Assembly (NCBI GenBank): GCA_034769895.1
Contig: JAWRYS010001442.1
Span: 496,001-560,000 of the forward strand
Source of the DNA: Magicicada septendecula
Lineage: Eukaryota; Arthropoda; Insecta; Hemiptera; Cicadidae
Direction of reading: 5' to 3'
DNA length: 64,000 nucleotides
Positions within the stretch are counted from its first letter, which is position 1. Every line of letters starts with the position of its first letter. Below are positions 23,612 to 33,054 of this stretch, in pieces. The translations under genes were made by a program, and so were the position numbers. The notes beneath the pieces are model-generated. The model worked only from the letters and a program-made list of their open reading frames with translations. It made no database searches and was not told where the DNA came from.

Positions 23612-24546
23612 CCAAAGGAATCTGCCAGAAGCGGCTGGTAAGGTCGAGCCTGGTCATGTATTGAACACCTTGGCACTTAATAAATAAGCTATCCGCACTT
23701 GGAGCACAGACATATATCATTTTGGTTATACTATTTAAATTTCTCATATCAAGGCATAACCGGATATCTCCCGTTTTCTTCTTAACTACAACAAGAGGGT
23801 TGAGGAAATCGCTTTCCAAATGTTCAATAATCTGATTCTTTAGCATCTGCTGTATTTCAGCATCGACTTGCTGTTGGTACGCCTTAGGGATGGGGTAAGT
23901 ACGGCGTATGAATTTAGATTCTTCCGTCACTTCAATCTTATGTGTATACACATTTGAGACTCTTGGTTGCTCGCAAAATACATGAGAATGTTTCTTTATT
24001 AAATTATTTAATTCACTTATTTGCTGCGGATTTAAACGTTTATTTATGTCCCTAGTGTGGTCAGTTCTAATTGTTATATCTGGCTGCCGTATCACAATTG
24101 GATAGTAAGTAGGTCGTTTACCTTTGTTTACTTCGTTATCGTTCAAGTACAGCTGATATTTACGACCGTTTATAATCCAATACATACAACCTTTAGCCAA
24201 CTCGATTTGAGCCTGACATTTCGTTAGAACATCGACTCTAAGTACAACATTACATACTAGTTTTTTTATTATTATTACCGGAATATTCACTTCCAGTTCA
24301 ACGTATTTTAATGTGATATATACTTGTCCAGTGGCTACCGTTTTAGTTTTATCCGCAGTCTGCATCTGTAATTTATTCGTTGGTAATATTGCCGTGTTTC
24401 AAAAATATTTATTATTTTTCTTAATACAATTTTCACTGATAGCTGATATTTCTGCTCCTGTGTCAATTAAAATGTGTGTTTTAACGTTATTTATGTATGC
24501 ATCGAGTGTAGGACATGCAGCTCTATGTTCTATATTTTTAGAGTGA
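23571..24546 (-). pseudogene. pol: Element 1 pol: protease and RT N-terminal half
   Basis: The retropepsin active site LIDTGAEISAIS lies at about 24480-24440 in a frame broken by a stop near 24395. Downstream the frame 24365-23571 carries the rest of the protease and linker, then RT fingers and palm: RRTYPIPKAYQQQVDAEI, DFLNPLVVVKKKTGDIRLC, RLDLTSRFWQIPL. A frameshift near 23590 separates this from the catalytic half. In RLDLTSRF the first catalytic Asp of the RT (motif A) is retained. Confidence 0.8.
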
Positions 24547-24559
24547 TCTGTGTCGCTTT

Positions 24560-25920
24560 CTAATAACGCTTCCCGCAAATCACAAGGGTAAATACCAATA
24601 ACTTTGTAACAAGCATCCTCAAATCAACCATGTTATTACTACCTTTAGTGCTACGACTTATATTAATCTTATTGTCTTTATCCAAACCCGTGCTAGTGCT
24701 ATAGTGATGCTTATGGATTACTGATGTTGGCTGCTTTTTTAGCACGCCGCTCCCACGTGACATTTTACACGTTTTATGGATCAGCATCCACAGCTTCTGA
24801 TATGTATGTGAGTACTTACTAATATTCTCTGTTATTCGTTTAACTTTATTAATTGATTGAATTTTCTTAGGTTTCCCTGTGAATTTATTCTTAGCATTCC
24901 CAGAGGCTTTATCTTTATTAAATGGTGTACCCTGTTTGTATGATGGCTTATTCGTGTCGTATGTGTACTCAACTTTTGCTGCGGGCATTACTTCCTCCCA
25001 TTGTGACAACATGTTTAATAGTGCCTCTAGTGTATTTACCCCACGTGTTAATATTGCTGTACGAATGTTCATATCAAAATGGTAGCTTAATTTATGGACT
25101 AATTCCGTCTCTGATAACTCCGGTCTAAAGTGTTTAACTTTAGAGATTTCTTTTATTACGTACTGCTCACGTGTGAGTTTCCGGGAGTAAATTTGCCAAA
25201 CTCCAGCCTATCTAGTACTTTGCGTTGCACGTGCTCATTCCAGTACCGATTCTCAAAGCATTTGATGAGCTCGTCGTATGTTTTAATATTGTCCCGGATT
25301 ATGGAGTACCATAGTGCTGCCTAACCGTTCAGCTTACGTGTCACCCATTCAATTCTATCTGAGTCATTCAATTGATCACCCACAGAGTCCATTCCCCGTT
25401 CGCAATCCCGTATAAACTGATTGGGATTTCCGTCTCCCCAAAATTTAGGTTGATTATTCGGATCTTCATTGTGTCTGTAGAAACTTACGGTGGGGTTTAC
25501 ACGCTCTGCTACATCCTTTTCCACCTGATAAAATTTTTCGTCTATCTTATGTTCTAATTCTGACTTTTGTTGATTTATTAACAGTGTATTAGCTTTTATA
25601 CGGCCTTGATATTCTGTAATGGTGTTCTGGTGTGTAGTAAATCGTGTATCCACATGTTCATGTAGTTGCCCAATGTTCGATAGCATTTCCGTTCTTGATT
25701 TTTCGGTTTCAGCTTTACATAGCTCCATGTGCTCTGTAAGTGATTTATTGAACTTCGTGTATTCTGTTTGTATGATAGCTTTAAGTACATTATCAGGTTT
25801 TCTATTTTAGGCATCGCGTTTTTGCATTTCTGCTTTAATTTCATTACTCGTTTTAACTTGTTAACAATTATTTTTCATTAATTTTTGTAACATGCGCATT
25901 ATATTAGCTTGTTCCGCCAT
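24560..25920 (-). pseudogene. gag: Element 1 gag
   Basis: The likely start is the ATG at 25920 (MAEQANIM). Early in-frame stops occur near 25862 and 25809. A hydrophilic, probably coiled-coil N-terminal half (about 25730-25500) is followed by a capsid-like segment with FWGDGNPNQFIRDCE and RIEWVTRKLNG. An in-frame TAG lies at 25321-25323, and the segment continues with AALWYSIIRDN and FENRYWNEHVQ, typical of arthropod gypsy-type Gag. A frame change near 25160 leads into the C-terminal part (25072-24560), which is lysine-rich and shows no clear CCHC zinc knuckle. The role would be the structural particle protein. At least four interruptions make it nonfunctional. Confidence 0.75.
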
Positions 25921-26381
25921 ATTTTTTTTCTTTACTTAAAAATTTGGTTATTACAGTTCTTATTAAGTCCGTGTATAATAATTATTTGTATTTAGCACTA
26001 GCAGTTCGAATAAATTAATTAATACTGATATTCACTGTCCTACATGAACATAAATTAAATAAAATGATAATAATCGTCCTAACTACACACACATAAAAAT
26101 TAACTAAAATGTTATCCTTCGTAGTGTTTAAATTAGCAGCCATCCTTACTATTTCTTATATGAATTTTCTAACAACTCGTTGTTTATGACCTGATGATGT
26201 CAGTGATGACGAAAAGATTTGTCGAACAATAAAAATTGTAGCAGTAAGCAAATTCATAAGAGAAATACAATGTTATTACTTATCCTAAATTAATACAATA
26301 AAAAATATAGTTTTTATTCTAACATATAACTTCCAATAATTGTATCGTTCACTAATATTGCGATTCAAATTGTATTTTACT
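25537..26381. other. Element 1 leader and gag start region
   Basis: Between the PBS modules and the gag ATG (complement of 25918-25920) is AT-rich leader. It includes a short block, 26150-26267, with 18-bp imperfect inverted ends (TATTTCTTATATGAATTT) and an internal CCTGATGATGTCAGTGATGACG phrase, perhaps a tiny insertion. The stretch below 25920 is coding gag. Confidence 0.5.
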
Positions 26382-26536
26382 TTATTGGGCTAACTTCAAT
26401 GCCCTCAAGTTGCAGGCTATTTTTTGGTCTACTATTATTTTATTGGGCTTACTATTCAATGCTCCGAAGTTGAAAGCGCAAATTTCTGGCTACTTTTCTT
26501 ACAATTCAATGCCCCAAAATTGCGAGCGCCATTTTC
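26382..26536 (-). promoter_or_regulatory. Element 1 primer-binding region with three tandem PBS-like modules
   Basis: The module next to the LTR (26505-26531, minus strand TGGCGCTCGCAATTTTGGGGC, 5 bp from the LTR) is the likely primer site. It begins TGGCG and ends GGGGC like tRNA-Lys sites but is degenerate. Two more modules with the same TTCAATGCYC...GTTG...GC pattern lie at 26455-26480 and 26395-26420, each preceded by TTATTGGGCTWAC or a similar spacer, giving a period of about 50-60 bp. Confidence 0.6.
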
Positions 26537-27614
26537 TGCAAGGTAACAGGTTATAGCCCAGACCAGACTTACAGAAAATAATGCAAAATTAGTGAAAATA
26601 CATACATTTATTGTCCTTTTCTTTACACACAAATATATCAAAATGTTCTTTCGTTATTGTAAACAAAATTGATTTATTGAAGTTCAAAATCTGCTTCGAA
26701 AATACCTTTTAAATAAATTTTCTCTTTATTTAAATAGTGCTGAAAATTTTTAAGTGTTCAAAGTCTCCCTTAAACAAAATTATATTTTAAATAAAATTTT
26801 TTTTTACTTTACACTTTAAAATTTTATAAGTGGATAACAAATTTATTTAAATTTGGCTTCCCTGTTCTGTTGTCTTCATTGTCCTCCCGGTCGACGATCT
26901 CGATCCGGCCTCCAGCGATCCGTCGTCTTGGTTCCACGTTCCAGCAACCGCCTCGAGGAACTGGCTTGCTCTAGGCGTCCGTATCCCAGCCGCCACGATT
27001 AGCAACACGAAGCTCAGGAACGGTAGCCGACTATCTCGTACGCCGTCTTGTTTTCCTGCCGACACTCGCTGCTATCACGACTCAACGGGCCCAAGGACTG
27101 CCTGGAATTTTTGTTGACTGGACGATGCCCACCGCGACTGCTTTCGCGGAGTACTGTATGAAGACTCACAGAGACGAGTTTAAGGGAAGAGAAGAGTTAG
27201 ATGAAGACTGGCTACTCCTTTTATAATACGGTTCAATGTATGCCGCGGCGCTGCGGAAGACGTCACCGCCGATATGAGTGTAGGCGTATTTTCCATATAT
27301 TCTATTATATTCCGGGCCGGCCACGTGCTCACAGATTTCCTTATTCTTGAATTTTCTATAACAATGCTTTATTACATACGAATAAACTTCCATAACATAC
27401 TATTTGCTACCCACACTACACAACACTTCACTTACATATTAAATTATATTTTCATAGTTTTTACATTATCTTTTTACTAACTTATCTTATTAACTTTAAT
27501 TTTTAATAATATTATTTTACTTCCAAGCATCCTTCTATCATTCTGGACACCCATGACACCTGATAATAATTATGCTCCACATTTACCTATAGTAAAACAG
27601 CTTGTCACGTTGCA
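26537..27614 (-). repeat. Element 1 5' LTR
   Basis: This is the promoter-bearing LTR for the minus-strand transcript, with TATAAAAGG at 27217-27225. The leader frame at 27065-26847 matches the one in the other LTR with three substitutions near its start. A GT dinucleotide starts the target duplication side cleanly, with GTTGCA as the outer end. Confidence 0.9.
27217..27225 (-). promoter_or_regulatory. TATA box of element 1 5' LTR
   Basis: The minus strand reads TATAAAAGG, with the same motif at the equivalent position (20641-20649) of the other LTR. Transcription would be expected to start about 25-30 bp downstream, near 27190, in the G+C-rich leader. Confidence 0.6.
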
Positions 27615-27620
27615 ATATAA

Positions 27621-28830
27621 TGCAATGATACAACCATACGACGTATTAGGCATTAATTTGAATAAATATAAAATTTGTATAGGTTACGGGTAAATGGACA
27701 GGTCTGAGATTGTAAAAATATTTCGTCGTTAGATTAGGGGAGAAATTAACCTGTTCCGACAGGCAGTGAATACCTGCTCAATTGTATGTGTGTTACACGT
27801 GTATCTTGTGTGTGTTAGTGATGCAGGTATAGACAGGAATCTCAGCAACTCGCCCCAAGTAATTAATAAAATAATTATTTTAATTCACTGTGCGGAAACT
27901 AGTTAGTGTATAAACAAACCAAAGGCACCAAAGTGTGTGTAAAATTTATAGTTATCCCCAGTGAAAAGATGACGTTAATAAAACATGCTATGCGAAGGCA
28001 GTGCTAAATAAACTTGCCAAAAAATACGCGAATTACAATATTCCGGAAAACATAAGTACCGGAATCGTTTAAGTCTACCAAGAGTATCTACGGAGAAGCT
28101 ACAGAGCGACGAGGGATGCTGGACGTTAGACGATGTTGAAGATATACCTTGCAGCAGATAACAACTCTCTGAAGAGGACCACACTGCTGTAGAACGACGC
28201 TGGACTCTAGACGTATCCAGGACCACACACGCTGCTGTAGAACAACGCTGGACTCTAGATGTATCCAGGACCACGCCAGGACAGGATGAATGGAAAACTA
28301 ACTCTGGACAACGCTGGACCCCGACAATAAGTCGTAAGATCATCAGAACTCGAGGTGACATGCATAATGCATTTTACATGATTTTTAAAAAGACCTCATA
28401 AAGATATAGTCAAAGGACAATAAAGTAAAACAAAGAAAAATTTATAATTATTAGTAATATTATTTTAGAAATGTAGGTAAATGTAAGAATGAACGATCTC
28501 AAATACAGAAATAATGAATAAAAAGAGAATTTAAAGTTGAAAGAGTATATTTTGTTTATCAAAATAAATAGTTAAATTGATTGATATTTGAATTATAGAA
28601 AAGAATAATTTAAATTTGAATATTAAAACAAATGCCAGTCTAAAAGTAATTAATATAAATTTAAATTAATTTTAAACATTGGTATAGACTGAGCGAGTTG
28701 AGGTCAGAACTGAATTAAAAGAATTCAATGCAAATCACATTTTAATTTTATATTTTGGTAGTAATTCAAATTATTAACATGTCTAGATTAAGATTATTAA
28801 CATGTCTAGATGTAAGAGTGTTTTTAATAT
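27621..28830 (+). repeat. Element 2 5' LTR (part alignable to the 3' copy)
   Basis: It is nearly identical to 31493-33054 except that 336 bp present in the 3' copy (31917-32252) are missing after 28036. The LTR probably continues past 28830, but its end cannot be set because the other copy is truncated. The stretch 28831-29340 is AT-rich and probably LTR remainder plus leader, ending in an (AAAT)n tract at about 29272-29310. Confidence 0.75.
28175..28280 (+). repeat. Tandem repeat inside element 2 LTR
   Basis: There are two units of 44 and 48 bp, each running AGGACCACAC...CTGCTGTAGAACRACGCTGG...CTCTAGAYGTATCC, followed by a partial third unit. The same array is in the other LTR at 32391-32496, so it predates the insertion. 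Confidence 0.9.
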
Positions 28831-29368
28831 GTGTAACACTGCATAGTATAAGAGAGAAACATTTAATAATGAGCAATATCGTAACCAAAGGTTATTAATG
28901 ATGTTTATGATTATTTATAAAATTGAGTAAACGATGAATATGAATTTTAAATACTCATAAATATAATACTCTTATTATAGTTACACCTGGTATCGTTATA
29001 CAACCTGCATAAATTACAGTATATCGAATTTATTTTATGTATCGTTGTATAATTTTTTCGCCCATGAACGTGGAGCACGAAACGCCTACATTCAATAATT
29101 AATGTATGCTCTAGGATTACCAGTGTTTGATAATTTATATGTTATAACTAATAGTATATTTTAATTAATTTTGTATGTTAGTATTTTAAAATTGTTGTGT
29201 GTATTGTATTGTAATAACGCAACTGCCGCCACCCAAATACACAGGTGTAATTGTAACATGAGTAGATAAAAATAAATAAATAAATAATAATTAAACAATA
29301 AATAAATAAAAGCGCATACGGTTCACCAATAATAAATTATAAATAAATATTAAAATATAATATTCATC

Positions 29369-29785
29369 ATGGCAATATCGGAGAGTTTAAGAATGGAAGA
29401 GGCACTTCAAGCTATGATGCAAGCCGTATTTGGCGAAGTAGAGAACAAACAAATAGAAAAAGTAAAAAAAAATAATATTAGAACACCAATAGACCAGTTA
29501 ACAGAATTTTTTAGAGAAGAAACAGAAAAATTCAGAGAAGAAAGAAAAGCAAAATTAGATCAAGATAGCGATTCTAATACGCGCATAGCGGCAGGTAAAC
29601 AAACAATTGTAATTGGAAGTAAGAGAGAACAGACTTTCATGATTACTGATGATAATTCTAAAACAATAATTATCTCTAGGGAAGAATGTAAAATACATTT
29701 AATTAAACACTCGTACCGTGTTGGCGGAGGTATCCAAAGTAGTGGTTACACTCACACACACACACCAGTAAGTCACATAAGATAA
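29369..29785 (+). CDS. Element 2 gag-like frame 1
   Basis: A 138-codon frame from a good ATG encodes a highly charged protein with a probable helical region at residues 20-70 (lysine- and glutamate-rich, EFFREETEKFREERKAK). No zinc knuckle or catalytic motif is recognisable. Position just inside the 5' LTR suggests the N-terminal part of Gag. The last residues run through an ACAC repeat, so the end may be frameshifted relative to the ancestral gene. Family assignment is by position only. Confidence 0.4.
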   Translation: MAISESLRMEEALQAMMQAVFGEVENKQIEKVKKNNIRTPIDQLTEFFREETEKFREERKAKLDQDSDSNTRIAAGKQTIVIGSKREQTFMITDDNSKTIIISREECKIHLIKHSYRVGGGIQSSGYTHTHTPVSHIR

Positions 29786-29790
29786 CACAT

Positions 29791-30228
29791 GTGAAACACT
29801 TAAGGCACCACACTTACGGAGATAAATATCACTGTAGGCCTAACGAGAAACGTAGTAAATTATCTATACGAAACACTACGCAAAATTGTGGTAAATATGA
29901 TGTTAGATATACGCACGATAAATATAAAGCGAACGATAATTATAACAGTAATTATAATAACTATGGTGAGTATTATCATAAACGACGAATGAAAAAACCG
30001 TCGCGCACAGCTGTTCAGGTAGGTGCACTAAGCCAAACTAATGAGAGAGAGAAATACGTTTGTAAAGAGAGACGAAAGAGAGGAAATTTTGTGTGGCCAA
30101 CAGGCAAAACGAAAACGTTACCCTATGAACAGGTGACGTATACGAAAAAAACAAACGTCGCAGCAATGCAATGGAATTTTAACGAGGGAGTAACACAATT
30201 GAATGTTGTCACGAGGGTGATACAATGA
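29791..30228 (+). CDS. Element 2 gag-like frame 2, basic
   Basis: A 145-codon frame follows 5 bp after frame 1. It is very basic and rich in Asn, Tyr, Lys and Arg (KANDNYNSNYNNYGEYYHKRR), as in the nucleic-acid-binding tails of Gag proteins that lack a zinc knuckle. Frame 1 is closed by a stop at 29785, so the two may be one ancestral gag split by a frameshift. No protease active site is seen in it. Confidence 0.4.
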   Translation: MKHLRHHTYGDKYHCRPNEKRSKLSIRNTTQNCGKYDVRYTHDKYKANDNYNSNYNNYGEYYHKRRMKKPSRTAVQVGALSQTNEREKYVCKERRKRGNFVWPTGKTKTLPYEQVTYTKKTNVAAMQWNFNEGVTQLNVVTRVIQ

Positions 30229-30289
30229 ATTTCCTGTTGACGGACCCAATGCAATTGTTATAATAGTGAGGGGTGTAAGATCGAACGAC

Positions 30290-31060
30290 ACACCGAACCG
30301 AACGCAATACCCGAAAACAAATAATTATTTTTAGAAGAAAAATGTTACTGTTAATTATTATTAATAAGAAAAGGAGTTAATTAATAAGAAATAATAGGTG
30401 CAGAAAGATTAAACAATTAATAATAGAAAGAATGTTATGTTGTAAGAAATGGTAAGGAATGTTAGTATTCAAAATAAAGAATGGCACGAAATAATATGTG
30501 TAAAGAAATATGTAAGAAAGTAATGGTAAAGGATGTTAGTGTTGTTATTAGTATGAAGAAAGGATTAGAGATGAGAAATCAATGTTAATTGTCAGAATGG
30601 CTGATCAAGCGAAATCTTCATACCTTAGTGGAAAGGCAAGGGCACAGAAGATAGCGATACTGAAGGTCAAGGGCAGAGATTATTCAGAGCTCCAAATACT
30701 ACGATTAAAACATCGAGTAGAGTTAAGCACATAAAATCTGGATATATACGTGTTTCTAAGGTAGTCATCTGTAGCCGATAATGACTCACTACGAAGCTAA
30801 CGAAAAAGGTGTATTTCAGAAAGTAATGGTAAGGATAAAGAAAATTATTAACGATCAGAGAGGTAATGTTAAAGAAATGTAATAATAGAAAGTAATGAAG
30901 GTTAATGTATTGGATAAGATTAATGTAAGAAATATTAATGTATTTTATAAGTAATATCAGAAAAGTTAAGAAAGATAAAGTAATGTTCATGTTAAGAAAA
31001 GAGTTAAGAAGCGAAAGTAAGAAAGGTTATAAGTAAGATACTGTAAAAGTACAGAGCGAA
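30290..31060 (+). repeat. Purine-rich, loosely tandem-repeated segment of element 2
   Basis: Variants of GAAAGTAATGGTAAAGAATG and related short phrases recur through about 770 bp, with very few C residues on the plus strand. There are no open frames of interest on the plus strand. It occupies the place where protease, RT and RNase H should be, so it replaced or expanded into deleted pol. Confidence 0.6.
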
Positions 31061-31073
31061 TCTGCCTACATAT

Positions 31074-31262
31074 GTGGAAATGCAGAGTATCCGAAAGGAC
31101 CAGAAAGGAGAGCTAATTGTAGTGGATTTTCTTGGATCACTTCCGAGATCAAGTCGGGGAGTGAAATACATACTTCTTTGTATACATGTATTTTCCAAAG
31201 CCGTCCATCTGTATACAATTATGCGACCCACAACTATAGTTGTTGCAGAAATACAATCCTGA
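31074..31262 (+). pseudogene. Element 2 integrase core fragment
   Basis: The frame contains QKGELIVVDFLGSLPRS, the first Asp segment of a retroviral-type integrase core. It continues with KYILLCIHVFSKAVHLYTI and MRPTT, the strand that follows it; the usual second-strand Asp in D.F.K is His here. The frame stops at 31262 before the second catalytic Asp. It most resembles the integrase of element 1 (VDFLGPL, TRPKT). It is a remnant only. Confidence 0.7.
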
Positions 31263-31492
31263 ATATGGTAAAATGAATAAGGTCAACGCACCGATCAGCT
31301 GTTATAATGGGGGGTGAATCTTGCATTACACCAACAGCGAGCGTTATACGGACTACTCATTATTATGTGTTGTTTAACTGGTGTAAACTTAAGTTAAACT
31401 AATATAATATGATTGTATTCGTCTAGAACAAATAGACAAAAATTTAATAAATATATATTTAATAAATTGTTTTTTCTCAGGCAGAGGAATAA
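31263..31492. other. Element 2 3' untranslated region
   Basis: No frame is present. It includes an ATGGGGGGTGAA stretch (about 31308) and ends GGCAGAGGAATAA, a weak polypurine tract directly before the 3' LTR. Confidence 0.5.
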
Positions 31493-33054
31493 TGCAATGA
31501 TACAGCCATACGCTGTATTAGGCATTAATTTGAATAAATATAAAATTTGTAGAATTTGTATAAGTTACGGGTAAATGGACAGGTCTGAGATTGTAAAAAT
31601 ATTTCATTGTTAGAATAGGGGAGAAATTAACCTGTTCCGACAGGCAGTGAACACCTGCTCAATTGTATGTGTGTTACACGTGTATCTTGTGTGTGTTAGT
31701 GTTGCAGGTATAGACAGGAATCTCAGCAACCCGCCCCAAGTAATCAATAAAATAATTATTTTAATTCACTGTGCGGAAACTAATTAGTGTATAGAAAAAC
31801 CAAGGCACCAAAGTGTGTGTAAAATTTATAGTTATCCCCAGTGACAAGATGACATTAATAGAACATGCTATGCGAAGACAGTGCTAAATAAACTTGCCAG
31901 AAAATACGCGAATTACCCTAAGACGCTCAAATTAATATAGTGAGTGCTTAATCGAATTAGCTATGATTTTTGCTATCTCGATTCCGTGAAAAACATTGCT
32001 ATTTGCTAATAATTGCAAATAGATGAAAAGGTTAGGGAGTGGGGGCTATCACGCGATATGCAGGTATCGACAGGACGAATTTAGAGCCAACTAGCGCGGA
32101 ATCTCGAGAGGGTATAAATTGAAGGTTCGACCGAAAACCCTTCTCTTCATTTCAAGACACAGTTGCAGTCGGACATGCTTTCCTTCGGCAGAACAGTCTT
32201 ATTTTATTTTTTTATTACAAGTCGCAGTAACGAAAGAATAAACGTTCGTGACAATATTCCGGAAAACATAAGTACCGGAATCGTTTAAGTCTACCAAGAG
32301 TATCTACGGAGAAGGTACAGAGCGACGGGGGATGCTGGACGTTAGACGATGTTGAAGATATACCTTGCAGCAGATAACAACTCTCTGAAGAGGACCACAC
32401 TGCTGTAGAACGACGCTGGACTCTAGACGTATCCAGGACCACACACGCTGCTGTAGAACAACGCTGGACTCTAGATGTATCCAGGACCACGCCAGGACAG
32501 GATGAATGGAAAACTAACTCTGGACAACGCTGGACCCCGACAATAAGTCGTAAGGTCATCAGAACTCGAGGTGACATGCATAATGCATTTTACATGATTT
32601 TTAAAAAGACCTCATAAAGATATAGTCAAAGGACAATAAAGTAAAACAAAGAAAAATTTATAATTATTAGTAACATTATTTTAGAAATGTAGATAAATGT
32701 TTAGTCGTAAGAATGAGCGATCGCAAATACAGAAATAATGAATAAAAAGAGAATTTAAAGTTAAAAGAGTATATTTTGTTTATCAAAATAAATAGTTAAA
32801 TTGATTGATATTTGAATTATAGAAAAGAATAATTTAAATTTGAATATTAAAACAAATGCCAGTCTAAAAGTAATTAATATAAATTTAAATTAATTTTAAA
32901 CCTTGGTATAGACTGAGCGAGTTGAGGTCAGACCCGAATGAAAAGAATTCAATGCAAATCACATTTTAATTGTATATTTTATTAGTAAATCAAATTATTA
33001 ACACGTCTAGAATAAGATTATTAATATGTCTAGATGTAAGAGTGTCTTAAATAT
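31493..33054 (+). repeat. Element 2 3' LTR, truncated by element 3
   Basis: It starts TGCAATGATACAGCC. It contains the promoter block missing from the 5' copy: TATAAAT at 32113-32119 and AATAAA at 32237-32242. It stops being alignable at ...TTAAATAT (33054), where element 3 begins with TGTAA. Confidence 0.8.
32113..32119 (+). promoter_or_regulatory. TATA box in element 2 3' LTR
   Basis: GGGTATAAATTG is followed 30 bp later by a TTTCAAGACACAGTTGCAGTCGG stretch suitable as a start site, and by AATAAA 120 bp downstream, defining a short R region. The 5' LTR lacks the whole block. Confidence 0.55.

Larger units (their letters stand above)
19960..27614 (-). mobile_element. Element 1: Ty3/gypsy-type LTR retrotransposon, degraded
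   Basis: Two direct repeats of 1077 and 1078 bp begin TGCAAGG and end GTTGCA. They are flanked by a probable 4-bp target duplication, ATAT, at 19956-19959 and 27615-27618. Coding order on the minus strand is gag, protease, RT, RNase H, integrase, the Ty3/gypsy order. The LTRs differ at several percent of positions by eye and every gene carries stops or frameshifts, so this copy is old and inactive. It lies 6 bp from the left edge of element 2. No envelope-like frame is present. Confidence 0.9.
27621..33054 (+). mobile_element. Element 2: LTR retrotransposon, deletion derivative, 3' LTR interrupted
   Basis: Direct repeats begin TGCAATGATACA at 27621 and 31493. Internal sequence (about 29369-31262) encodes two gag-like frames and a short integrase-core fragment; no RT or RNase H motif is readable. 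The 3' LTR is interrupted at 33054 by element 3, and the expected remainder is not found after element 3 (beyond 42621), so the far end has been lost. The 5' LTR end and primer site are therefore not defined. Confidence 0.75.

Noticed and set aside
28175-28280. CRISPR-like array
   Set aside because: Adjacent units without spacers, in a eukaryotic LTR; it is an ordinary minisatellite.
28981-29110. Candidate primer sites for element 2 (TGGTATCG at about 28988, TGGAGCACGAAACG at about 29072)
   Set aside because: The 5' LTR end cannot be fixed because the other LTR is truncated, and neither word matches a tRNA 3' end that I can state with confidence.
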